Below, piece after piece: positions 43,109 to 51,025 of a DNA stretch of 64,000 nt. Origin of the DNA: JAGVSR01 sp031413815 (lineage in GTDB: Bacteria; Pseudomonadota; Alphaproteobacteria; Rhizobiales; Hyphomicrobiaceae); assembly GCA_031413815.1 (NCBI GenBank), contig JANOFU010000113.1:17943-81942 (forward strand), written 5' to 3'. The notes under the pieces are model-generated. The model saw nothing but the letters and a program-made list of their open reading frames with translations, ran no database searches and was not told where the DNA came from. Made by a program: the position numbers and the translations under genes. Position 1 is the first letter of the stretch. Each line of letters opens with the position of its first letter.

Positions 43109-43342
43109 ATGGGCACGCTTCTTCTCACCGTTCTGATCCTCAGCTTGACACTCGGCGCCATCGGCTACGTCGCCGACCAGCGCTCGCGCAAGGATGCGCG
43201 CCTCAAGGGCGCGTCCCTCCAGCTGTTACCGGGTGACATCAAGTACGAAAGCCCGAGCGGCAATTTCAAATTCTATTTCCCCGTCACGACATCGATCGTT
43301 CTATCGATCGTCTTGTCCGTGCTCATCTGGCTCTTCTCCTGA
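43109..43342 (+). CDS. DUF2905-family small membrane protein
   Basis: 77 residues from ATG 43109. Two membrane helices (LLLTVLILSLTLGAIGYV and SIVLSIVLSVLIWLF) flank LLPGDIKYESPSGNFKFYFPVTT, the hallmark of DUF2905. Function unknown. Its stop TGA is followed directly by the ATG of the next gene, so the two are translationally coupled. Confidence 0.82.
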   Translation: MGTLLLTVLILSLTLGAIGYVADQRSRKDARLKGASLQLLPGDIKYESPSGNFKFYFPVTTSIVLSIVLSVLIWLFS

Positions 43343-43756
43343 ATGACCGGTCGAGCTCGCAAAATGGCCGCTGTGATCTGTCTTGCGGTTGCGCAGACGG
43401 ACCCCTGCCTCGCGGCAGACCTATCCCCGCAAGACGCGGGCGCGCGCATGGGTCAGGCCCTGTCAGCAGCCAAATTCTGTCCCGGCGCAAAAACGACATC
43501 TAAAATGTTGGACCTACCCAAAACCTTTGGCGACGCTGATCAGGCTGTGATCAAAGCCGAGGCCGAAAAGATCATCGCGGCCTGGACGGCGGCGCTCACC
43601 TGTGTCGAATCCAATCCAGAGATCAAAATGTACACGGGTTGCCGTAAGACCAAGATCATGACCTGCAACGCCACATGGCGCGAGATCGGCCCAGACGGGA
43701 CGGAGTTGCCCGGTTTGGTGGATTTTACCGCCCCGCCGTTGCGGGACGACAACTAA
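43343..43756 (+). CDS. Secreted cysteine protein, paralogue A
   Basis: 137 residues, signal peptide residues 1-25 (ending CLAA). It shares with the next gene the frame DAG(A/I)RxGQA...AAxxC, then xxxIxAAWxxxLxC, CRxxxxxxC and REIGPDGTELPGL. The four mature cysteines are in the same order as in paralogue B, so the two are tandem duplicates. Family not recognised; periplasmic. Confidence 0.75.
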   Translation: MTGRARKMAAVICLAVAQTDPCLAADLSPQDAGARMGQALSAAKFCPGAKTTSKMLDLPKTFGDADQAVIKAEAEKIIAAWTAALTCVESNPEIKMYTGCRKTKIMTCNATWREIGPDGTELPGLVDFTAPPLRDDN

Positions 43757-43852
43757 CCCCGCTGGACTGTGCCAAGTTGAAGGTTGCTCCGGCGGTGACC
43801 CAAGACGTGCCGCGCTCCGTAACCACATCGCTATTTAACTGAAAGAACCCCC

Positions 43853-44281
43853 ATGCGTCTCTATTCCCGTTGTGCTGCCATTCTGATCGCTGGCTGTCTC
43901 GTCTGGGGGACAGGCTCCAGTGGGGCTGAGGACCAAAAGCCTGTGGCGGCACCCGCGGCGGCCGCTCCGGCGCTGGCCGCGCGCGACGCCGGAATCCGGT
44001 ACGGACAAGCTGCAGGCGCGGCTGTGGTTTGCGAGAACACGCATGCCACCACAAAAGCGGAAGAGCTGATCAAGTCTTTTTCAGGTGCCGAACTCGATGC
44101 GTTCAAGCTGCAAGCTGACACTGTTTTGGCCGCATGGAAGAAAACGCTCTCGTGCGAGGACTCGGGCGGGCCCAATCAGTGCCGATTGTCGCACCAAATC
44201 AGTTGCGGCGAAGCTTACAAGGAAATTGGCCCCGAGGGCAAAGCCGTCCCCGGGCTGATCGAGCACCGCAAACCGCAGTAA
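43853..44281 (+). CDS. Secreted cysteine protein, paralogue B
   Basis: 142 residues, with signal peptide to about residue 25 (or lipoprotein: LIAGC at 12-16 is a possible lipobox). The mature part has DAGIRYGQAAGAAVVCENTHAT, AWKKTLSCEDSGG, CRLSHQISCGEAYKEIGPEGKAVPGLIE (cited by parts), matching paralogue A. The pair arose by tandem duplication followed by divergence. Confidence 0.75.
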   Translation: MRLYSRCAAILIAGCLVWGTGSSGAEDQKPVAAPAAAAPALAARDAGIRYGQAAGAAVVCENTHATTKAEELIKSFSGAELDAFKLQADTVLAAWKKTLSCEDSGGPNQCRLSHQISCGEAYKEIGPEGKAVPGLIEHRKPQ

Positions 44282-44320
44282 CTCAATGTCACCTGCGCGG
44301 GAGCCACCAATAGAAAAGCT

Positions 44321-44509
44321 TCAGTCGCTGGTCAGCATGTAGCTCGCGAACAGCACGATGTAGGCGGCAAGTAAGATGTCGAAGGGGCGGCCGTCGGCGA
44401 GCGTGATCCAGCCGAACGTGCGGTCCAAGCCGAAGTACTGCATTCCAACAGCGGTCCCCGCGAACAACGTGGACAAGACCCAAAAGAAGAAGTTGCGCGA
44501 CGTCGTCAT
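44321..44509 (-). CDS. Small two-helix membrane protein
   Basis: 62 residues from ATG 44509, GGAGACC upstream. Two hydrophobic segments (FFFWVLSTLFAGTAVGMQYF and PFDILLAAYIVLFASYML). Possibly a small inner-membrane protein; no family recognised. Confidence 0.65.
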   Translation of the reverse strand: MTTSRNFFFWVLSTLFAGTAVGMQYFGLDRTFGWITLADGRPFDILLAAYIVLFASYMLTSD

Positions 44510-45248
44510 GTGGTCTCCGTGGGGAACATCAACACCTGGAAGCCGCATCAAGCGGTCCATCGTCGGCGTTTGGCCAACCCGGCCATCTGCCGCGCACTGT
44601 TCCCATTTAAGATGGCAGCAAGTTCCAGGCCAATTCGAACGCGACGCTGCAGACAGCGTTAACAGCCGCTCTAAAAGTCCAATCCCTCCGCGTGCCCTGC
44701 AACGATCAATAGCGCTCGTTGGCACGCTGCTCGTTCTGCCGATCGCCGCACACGTCGCGCTGGCCGCCGAGGCGGCCAACCGCGAGCCCATCGTGACTGT
44801 GGAACCCCTGACGCTGTTTCAAGATCAACAGATCGCAGGCTGTGGATTTCGCGCCTCCATTCCCGTTGATGGCCAGACGGTGACTGCCAGCGTCACGGCC
44901 TATCGCGACGGTCTTGAAACGGTGTTTGCCGTGTCGGCTCATTGGCCGGACACGTCGGGCGCACCACTGACGCTCGACACCCTTCGGCTTGTCACATCGA
45001 GCCACGACACAACCAAGGATTTTCCCAAACCAGCCGCTGTCGCATCGGGTCTCTTCGAGATGCGCGCCCGGCTTGAGGGCTTTAGCGGTGCAAGTTTCGT
45101 CCAAGGCATGATGGTCGGTGGCGGCACCTTTGAGGTTGCCGCCAAGGGCGGCCGCACAGTCTCCATTGCGCTGCCTTCGCCGATGCCCCAGAACATTCGC
45201 GCGGCCTATCTCAATTGCGCAGGCGATTTGTTCCGCCCGGAAAACTAG
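44508..45248 (+). CDS. Secreted protein with uncertain start
   Basis: The supported part begins at QRSIALVGTLLVLPIAAHVALA (signal peptide) and continues with ANREPIVTVEPLTLFQDQQIAGCGFRAS, LFEMRARLEGFSGASF, VQGMMVGGGTFEVAAKGGRT and a C-terminal cysteine (YLNCAGDLF), about 185 residues. No ATG, GTG or TTG lies between ATG 44508 and the signal peptide. Either translation starts at a CTG (44697) or the N-terminus has been damaged. Domain unknown. Confidence 0.6.
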   Translation: MWSPWGTSTPGSRIKRSIVGVWPTRPSAAHCSHLRWQQVPGQFERDAADSVNSRSKSPIPPRALQRSIALVGTLLVLPIAAHVALAAEAANREPIVTVEPLTLFQDQQIAGCGFRASIPVDGQTVTASVTAYRDGLETVFAVSAHWPDTSGAPLTLDTLRLVTSSHDTTKDFPKPAAVASGLFEMRARLEGFSGASFVQGMMVGGGTFEVAAKGGRTVSIALPSPMPQNIRAAYLNCAGDLFRPEN

Positions 45249-45271
45249 AGCAAAAACTTGGAGGACCGGCC

Positions 45272-45673
45272 TTGCCCGCGACCGACGCCCTCGCTCCCGG
45301 CCTCACAGGCACGGCAACTTTACGCGTTGACGAGCAGCATACAGCCATCGCCATGGGGAGCGGATCGGAGCGGGTTTTTGCAACACCGATGATGGCCGCA
45401 CTCGTGGAAGCCGCCGCCGTCCAATGCATCGCCACAGTCCTTCCAGAGAGCCAAACAAGCCTGGGCGTCCACCTGACGCTCGATCATCTCGCGGCGACCC
45501 CGGTCGGCCACACGGTGACGGCCACCGCGCACCTGATCGAAGTAAAAGGCCGCAAGCTCACGTTCCGTGCTGAAATCCGAGACAACTCCGAACTCATCGG
45601 CCGCGGCCTGCACGTTCGTGTTGTTGTCGATCGCCAGGAGTTCGCCGCAAAGTTGCAGCACAAACGGACTTAG
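45272..45673 (+). CDS. Hotdog-fold thioesterase (FlK-like)
   Basis: 133 residues from TTG 45272, which has GGAGGA six bases upstream. Pattern: LTGTATLRVDEQHTAIAMGSG, FATPMMAALVEAAAVQCI with the active-site Glu/Ala region, and VGHTVTATAHLIEVKGRKLTFRAEIRDN (cited in part). This is the layout of the fluoroacetyl-CoA thioesterase-like family. The substrate is unknown. It follows the preceding gene by 23 bp. Confidence 0.8.
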   Translation: MPATDALAPGLTGTATLRVDEQHTAIAMGSGSERVFATPMMAALVEAAAVQCIATVLPESQTSLGVHLTLDHLAATPVGHTVTATAHLIEVKGRKLTFRAEIRDNSELIGRGLHVRVVVDRQEFAAKLQHKRT

Positions 45674-45779
45674 AGGGGTGCCCGTCGTGCCGTTTGCGCG
45701 GGCCTGTGCGCAACTTCAACGCGTCTCGCGGGCCCTCACCACGCTTGCTATGATCAGGCGATTCCTAGGAGGCACTTTC

Positions 45780-46682
45780 ATGCGCGCTCGAATTCTCTGC
45801 CTGGTCATGCTCGCCACAACGACGGCGTTCGCCGCCAATGATCTCAAAAAGAAAGAAGCAGCCCCCGCTGCCCCACCTGCACCGAAGGTGTGCGCCGCCA
45901 ATCCCAACGGCTTAGGCGTTGCCCGCACCATCGAGATTGACACCACTGGTGGCCCCGGCTTTGGCTTCGAGCAGTACAAGGCGCATGACTTTCTGGAACA
46001 AAAGGAAGTGATCCTCACGTTCGACGACGGGCCGCAGGTCAACACAACGAAGGCCGTGCTCGACGCGCTGGCCGGGCATTGCACCAAGGCGACGTTCTTT
46101 TCGATCGGAAAAATGGCGCTCGGACTTCCCGAAATCATTCGCGAGGTTGCCAAGCAAGGGCACACCATCGGCACGCATACCTGGTCGCACGCCAACTTGG
46201 CCTCAAAGAAAGCAGCCAATAACGGAATCGACGAAATCGAGCGGGGCTTAAGCGCCGTCAAGCGCGCACTAGGTCAGCCCGTCGCGCCGTTTTTCCGGTT
46301 CCCCTACCTGCAAGACAACACCGCTGCCCTTGAACACTTGGCCAAGCGCAACGTCGCGATTTTCTCGATGGATGTCGACTCGTTCGATTTCAAGTTCCGC
46401 TCGCCTGAACAGATGGTCAAAGACGTGATCGCCAAGCTCGACAAGAAGGGCAAAGGCATCCTGTTGATGCACGATATCCAACCGGTCACGGCCAAGGCCA
46501 TGCCGGTGTTGCTCGATGCCTTGAAGGCCAGCGGCTACAAGATTGTGCACATCAAGCCGAAAGCGGCTGCAACGACACTGGCCGAGTTCGACGCGCTGGT
46601 GGAGAAGGACGTGAAGGGACTGCCAGCCGCTGGGTCCGACAAACCGACGTCGAGCATCATCAAAACGGTACCCAACGACTGA
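45780..46682 (+). CDS. Exported polysaccharide deacetylase (NodB homology)
   Basis: 300 residues from ATG 45780 (AGGAGG upstream). Signal peptide residues 1-18. The NodB domain carries TFDDGPQ (metal Asp), HTWSHANL (the His-x3-His metal pair), FFRFPYL and the late motif LLMHDI. It removes N-acetyl groups from a cell-wall or capsular polysaccharide, probably in the periplasm. A C-terminal 40-residue tail follows. No glycosyltransferase neighbours indicate the substrate. Confidence 0.92.
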   Translation: MRARILCLVMLATTTAFAANDLKKKEAAPAAPPAPKVCAANPNGLGVARTIEIDTTGGPGFGFEQYKAHDFLEQKEVILTFDDGPQVNTTKAVLDALAGHCTKATFFSIGKMALGLPEIIREVAKQGHTIGTHTWSHANLASKKAANNGIDEIERGLSAVKRALGQPVAPFFRFPYLQDNTAALEHLAKRNVAIFSMDVDSFDFKFRSPEQMVKDVIAKLDKKGKGILLMHDIQPVTAKAMPVLLDALKASGYKIVHIKPKAAATTLAEFDALVEKDVKGLPAAGSDKPTSSIIKTVPND

Positions 46683-46781
46683 TCAGATGCTACATTTGAT
46701 GCGCCTTTGCACCGTTCGCCACGGTCTCGCCCCTTTTATTAAGGGACTAGAGGCTTCGGGCGACTCAGGCAAAGGCGAAGG

Positions 46782-47951
46782 ATGCGGCAGACTCCCAGGT
46801 TGGCTCTGATCGGCGCGTGGCTTCTTTTCACCGCGGTGCCTTCTGCGCACGCTGACACGTGCACATCCGAAACGGCAGCCGCAGCGGTTGACGCTGCGGG
46901 ATTGTCTCTGCGCCAGTTCAACAGTGACGCACAGCCGAAGTTGCGCGCCCGCCTCAAAGATTTGAGTCAGAAGAAGGGTTGGACAGGCGACGGCGCGGAC
47001 GACAAGGCGCTCGATAGCGTACAGGATGCGAGAAGCGCACAATTCGACACGCAGGCAAACGATCTCCTCGGCAAAATCGACACGCTTGGCCGGGCTGACG
47101 CCAGCGGCAAGTTCCCTTGCGAGAACATCACTGAAATTAAGGCTGCGAGTGCCGAACTGCTGGCTGTGATGAAGGCGAAGTCATCGCACATCAATGACAA
47201 GATCGATCAGGAACTTGGCGTGGCCCCAGCAGCTCCTGTCGCTGAAGCCAACTCCAAGCCCACGGACCAGTCGCCCCCCCAGCCCAAGCCCGCCAACTCG
47301 TCACCAGAGAATTCGAGAGAGCCGCCCACCCCAGCGCCCAAAATTTCCGCAGGGCCCAGTGACGAGAAAACAGCGGCGTGGCGTGCCACGACTGAGACCA
47401 AGCCTGTTCCTGTTCCACCGGACCAACGTGAAGAGAACTTGCCGCCTATCGCATTCGAGACGGTGGATGATGGCTATACCATCGATGAAATCAAAGACGC
47501 TTCGCGCGGGTTCTTCGGCGCGGTATCGACGGGTCTTGGAGGCGTGATCGAGAAAGCCTTCTCGGGGTCTGGCCGGCCGAGCGGTTACATTCTAGGAAAA
47601 GAAGGCGGCGGTGCGTTTCTCGCTGGCCTGCGCTACGGCGAAGGCACGCTCTATATGCGCCAGGGCGGCACGCGCAAAGTGTATTGGCACGGGCCGTCGA
47701 TCGGATCTGATTTCGGCGCAGAAGGCGGCCGCACGTTGATCTTGATTTATAAGTTGCGCGAGCCCGATCAGTTGTACCGCAGCTATACCGGCGTCGATGG
47801 CTCAGCCTACCTCGTCGGTGGCGTCGGCATGACGCTGTTGAAGGGAGGCCCCGTGATCATGGCGCCCATTCGCTCTGGCATCGGTCTGCGCGTCGGCGCC
47901 AACATCGGCTACCTACGCTTCACGGATCATCCGACGTGGAACCCGTTCTGA
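46782..47951 (+). CDS. EipA-like (DUF1134) envelope protein with long N-terminal extension
   Basis: 389 residues. The C-terminal half (about 215-389: FGAVSTGLGGVIEKAFSGSGRPSG cited by parts, LRYGEGTLYMRQGGTRKVYWHGPSIGSDFG, VGANIGYLRF) is the DUF1134/EipA beta domain of alphaproteobacterial cell-envelope integrity proteins, typically about 190 residues in all. Here residues 1-200 add a signal peptide, a helical segment (LRQFNSDAQPKLRARLKDLS), a second helical part and a Pro-rich linker. Such an extension is unusual. The extra module may sense or link to peptidoglycan; that is inference. Confidence 0.85.
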   Translation: MRQTPRLALIGAWLLFTAVPSAHADTCTSETAAAAVDAAGLSLRQFNSDAQPKLRARLKDLSQKKGWTGDGADDKALDSVQDARSAQFDTQANDLLGKIDTLGRADASGKFPCENITEIKAASAELLAVMKAKSSHINDKIDQELGVAPAAPVAEANSKPTDQSPPQPKPANSSPENSREPPTPAPKISAGPSDEKTAAWRATTETKPVPVPPDQREENLPPIAFETVDDGYTIDEIKDASRGFFGAVSTGLGGVIEKAFSGSGRPSGYILGKEGGGAFLAGLRYGEGTLYMRQGGTRKVYWHGPSIGSDFGAEGGRTLILIYKLREPDQLYRSYTGVDGSAYLVGGVGMTLLKGGPVIMAPIRSGIGLRVGANIGYLRFTDHPTWNPF

Positions 47952-47960
47952 TTATCCGGA

Positions 47961-48311
47961 TTATAATGTTCGCGCCGTGCGCGCTTTGCCGAAGCCTGCG
48001 CTGCCAGCACGAACCGTCTGTTTGCGAACTGAAGCAGGGGCTTGAGCGGGTGCATCTTGCATTTCGGCTGCCGCAGCTGCTTTCCGTCTTGCAGCGTCCG
48101 GGTCGTAGGTGTTTGACAGATGCATCCCAACAGCGGCGATGGCACCCATCGTCATGAGCGAGTTCAACGGAAACACATCAAGGGACCAACCAAGCCCAGC
48201 AATGACGGTCGGACGGCCGATCCAACCCGTGACCATGAACAGCACCAGGTTCAATCCAAAAATGCACGCGATTGCGCCAACGATCGTGCCGAGCTTCCCG
48301 ATAGTTGCCAT
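47961..48311 (-). CDS. Small membrane protein with Ala-rich tail
   Basis: 116 residues. Two membrane helices (TIVGAIACIFGLNLVLFMVTGW and FPLNSLMTMGAIAAVGMHLS) and a C-terminal Ala/Arg-rich, Pro-poor tail (PDAARRKAAAAAEMQDA). No family recognised. The gene lies tail to tail with the EipA-like gene. Confidence 0.65.
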   Translation of the reverse strand: MATIGKLGTIVGAIACIFGLNLVLFMVTGWIGRPTVIAGLGWSLDVFPLNSLMTMGAIAAVGMHLSNTYDPDAARRKAAAAAEMQDAPAQAPASVRKQTVRAGSAGFGKARTARTL

Positions 48312-48388
48312 GTCTTGCCCTACTCCTCAAAGAGTGGAGAGGCTACCATCGGGACTTTGAATTTCCGTAAAGCACCAGCATCGATCCG

Positions 48389-49345
48389 CTACGGCGCGGC
48401 CTTGAAGGATTTCGCAATCTTTTCAAATTCGCCGAACGTGGCCGTTGGATCGACTTCGCCCGTCCGCCCCACCATCACGAAGTAGCCGCCTTTGGGATTG
48501 ATCAGGAGCACGTGGAAGATCGACAGCACTTGGGGCCCGGCCCCGTCGGCTTGAGCTGTCGCATTCAACATGACGCCGTCCATGCCGCTGATTTTTGTTT
48601 CTCTCGACTTGGTGACCTTCACATCTTTGGCGTCGGCCTGTTGCATCAGATGGGTCCGTGCAAAGGCATGCGGGTCGCTGATGAGACGGGTGTCCAGCGA
48701 TGGGGCGACGATGAACATCGTGCGCCCGGGCGTTTTGGTGCCGGGATCTAGAACGCCATCCAGTGTGTAGGCCTTGGCCGTTCCCACCAGCGCGCCAGCT
48801 TCTTTGAACGGCCCCAAATAGTCCAACGTAAAGAGCGGCACGTCCACTGCGGCCACAGTCGCAATCATGGCGCTCTCCACGATGGACTCGATCTGGGAGA
48901 TCGTGATTTTTCCGGTGTCAATCATCGCTTGTGGCACATTGCCCGTAATGAGTGCCGTGACGCCTTGATCGCGGAAGGCGAACATGAACTTGGCGACGGG
49001 TCCGCCCGCTGAGGCCTGTTCGGCTGTGAAGTAGACATGATCATCTGAGCGCTTCAGACGCTGGGATTTGGCCTTCATGATGCCTTTTGTGGCCAAGGCT
49101 TCGGGTGTAAGTCCGGCTTTCAGCTGCTCAAACGCAACGTCGGGCATATCGACGATGACGAACGAGGATTGCAGCTCAGGGTTTTCGAATCCGGCATAAC
49201 GCGCGGCGGGGACAAAGCCATTTGGGACGTCAAGTGTCACCCGGCTGTTGGTGGCCTGGAGAACTTCGCCAGCAGCCGGAAGCGGGATGCTCGCGGTCAT
49301 AAGGATCGCGGCAATGACGACGAACAGACGTGGCAAACGTATCAT
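48389..49345 (-). CDS. Secreted protein of unknown function
   Basis: 318 residues from ATG 49345. Signal peptide residues 1-26 (ending PAAG). The mature part NSRVTLDVPNGFVPAARYAGFENPELQSSFVIVDMP (cited by parts) has the beta pattern of outer-envelope proteins with a repeated half (DVPNGFVPA near the start and PLFTLDYLGPF later). No catalytic motif was seen. Possibly a periplasmic lipid- or metal-linked protein; unknown. Confidence 0.7.
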   Translation of the reverse strand: MIRLPRLFVVIAAILMTASIPLPAAGEVLQATNSRVTLDVPNGFVPAARYAGFENPELQSSFVIVDMPDVAFEQLKAGLTPEALATKGIMKAKSQRLKRSDDHVYFTAEQASAGGPVAKFMFAFRDQGVTALITGNVPQAMIDTGKITISQIESIVESAMIATVAAVDVPLFTLDYLGPFKEAGALVGTAKAYTLDGVLDPGTKTPGRTMFIVAPSLDTRLISDPHAFARTHLMQQADAKDVKVTKSRETKISGMDGVMLNATAQADGAGPQVLSIFHVLLINPKGGYFVMVGRTGEVDPTATFGEFEKIAKSFKAAP

Positions 49346-49447
49346 TCTGGCAGCTCGCGAGTTATCGTTTTTGCCATTGAAATAAGACGTCGGAACATAA
49401 TGCCCCGCCGCTCCGATCACGTCGCAGTCTTGTTCGCAAGATCAGCA

Positions 49448-50362
49448 TCAGTACGGCGAGTACTGGCGCATGACGTAACGGCGCGGCTTGCCATACTGGC
49501 CACGGCGGGCGTTCGGCACGTAGTACGACGGCCGGTCGCCGGGATACACGTAGCGTGATGGCGGCGGGCCATTGTAGTTGTAATAGCTGGTGGCGGAGCG
49601 TGGACGGCGCAGCGCTGCATACGACCCCGGCATTGGGTTGCGGCGTTGCGCAATCTGCGGGGCGGAGTACTTCGGCTTGCCGTGTACCGAGATGCTGGTC
49701 AATGCCTTGCCGTGCTTACCGACCATTTTGTAAAGCGTCGCGGCATTCGACGGCGCCAACCGAACGCAGCCGTGCGATGCGGGCCGGCCCAGCATGCCGA
49801 TCGACGATGTCGCGTGAATAGCTGTGCCACCGTGGAAGAAGATCGAATGCGGCATCGGCGCCATATCATACTTGCGCGAGTACCACATCTTCGAGGTCCA
49901 GATCGGACGGAACGTACCCGTCGGTGTCGGATAGCCATAGGCCCCCGATGAGACGCGCCACGTGTATTTCGCCATGCCGTTCTCGGACACGGTCATTTTT
50001 TGCGTGGTGAGATTAATGGCGATATTGAGCGTCGGCGCCGGCGGCGGCGCTTCCGGCGCTTTGGCTTCAACAGCCTTCACTTCGGCGTCCGACGGCAGCG
50101 TGGTGCCCGCGGCTTTGGCCGCGTCTTCGGCTGCCGATTGACTGGCCGCCGCTTCGGATGCCGTGCTGGCCGCGTCAGCAGGAGGTGTTGCCGTCGCCGC
50201 CGGTTCAGCAGCGGTTGCCGCAGGGACCACATCCTTTTCGACTATGGCTTCAACTTTAACAGGCGGAGCCACTTCAGCCGCAGGTGCCGGCACTTGGGCA
50301 GCAGCCGGAGCCACCATCAAGAGCACCGCACACAGTGCGGCGGCTGGCCTAAGAACGTGCAT
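49448..50362 (-). CDS. L,D-transpeptidase (YkuD) with C-terminal Tyr/Arg-rich tail
   Basis: 304 residues from ATG 50362 (GGGAG upstream). Signal peptide to about residue 22, an Ala/Pro/Glu-rich spacer (residues 25-110), then the YkuD domain (NIAINLTTQKMTVSENG, FHGGTAIHATSSIGMLG, SHGCVRL with catalytic Cys). It makes 3-3 cross-links or attaches proteins to peptidoglycan. The C-terminal 70 residues are rich in Arg, Tyr and Pro. It is in tandem with a second, shorter L,D-transpeptidase. Confidence 0.92.
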   Translation of the reverse strand: MHVLRPAAALCAVLLMVAPAAAQVPAPAAEVAPPVKVEAIVEKDVVPAATAAEPAATATPPADAASTASEAAASQSAAEDAAKAAGTTLPSDAEVKAVEAKAPEAPPPAPTLNIAINLTTQKMTVSENGMAKYTWRVSSGAYGYPTPTGTFRPIWTSKMWYSRKYDMAPMPHSIFFHGGTAIHATSSIGMLGRPASHGCVRLAPSNAATLYKMVGKHGKALTSISVHGKPKYSAPQIAQRRNPMPGSYAALRRPRSATSYYNYNGPPPSRYVYPGDRPSYYVPNARRGQYGKPRRYVMRQYSPY

Positions 50363-50460
50363 CGTAGAAACTCCCGTGAAGCAATACATACTGGGATGAC
50401 CTTGAGTCTTGAAGTTAGAAAATCGCGTCGTCGCTGGTTTCGCCCGCCAATTTGGCGCCG

Positions 50461-50889
50461 TTACCGGATGCTGATTCGTGTATTGCGGGGTCCGTGTTCC
50501 CGCACCAATGCGTAGAGTTCGCGGGCGTTGGCGGGATGCAACCGGACGCAGCCGTGCGAAGCTGGCCGGCCGAGCTGGCTGACGTGGCTGGTGCCATGAA
50601 TCGCGTAACCGCCGTGGAAGAAGATGGCGTTGTGCATCGGCGCCATGTCATACTTGCGGGAGTACCAGCGTGGCTCAAGCCGGAATGCGCGAAACGATCC
50701 GCTCGGCGTGCCATAGCCCCGGCGCCCCGTCGAAACCGCCCAATTGTAATAGTGCTGGCCGTCCACCCACACGCTCATGCGTTGTGCGCCCTTGCTGATC
50801 TGCACGCGGACATCCGCGTTCGCTCCACCAGCTGGAATGAGAGACACGACCGCGGCCGCCAAGATGGCAGCCAAACCCCGCTTACGCAT
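50461..50889 (-). CDS. L,D-transpeptidase (YkuD), short form
   Basis: 142 residues from ATG 50889. Signal peptide residues 1-24. YkuD domain VRVQISKGAQRMSVWVDGQHYYNW (cited in part), RWYSRKYDMAPMHNAIFFHG, LGRPASHGCVRLHPANA with the catalytic Cys. It shares long identical blocks with the preceding gene (WYSRKYDMAPM, FFHGG, LGRPASHGCVRL), so the two are paralogues by tandem duplication. Lacks the spacer and the tail of the larger copy. Confidence 0.92.
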   Translation of the reverse strand: MRKRGLAAILAAAVVSLIPAGGANADVRVQISKGAQRMSVWVDGQHYYNWAVSTGRRGYGTPSGSFRAFRLEPRWYSRKYDMAPMHNAIFFHGGYAIHGTSHVSQLGRPASHGCVRLHPANARELYALVREHGPRNTRISIR

Positions 50890-51025
50890 ACAAACAACTC
50901 CGTCCATGGCGGCCCAACCGCAGAAGCCCGCGACGGCCATGCTGACCAAACAGAGTTAGGATATCGTTTACGCGCGAGCCAAATAAGGCCCGGCTCTGGC
51001 GAAAATGGTGCACGAAATCGCGGGC

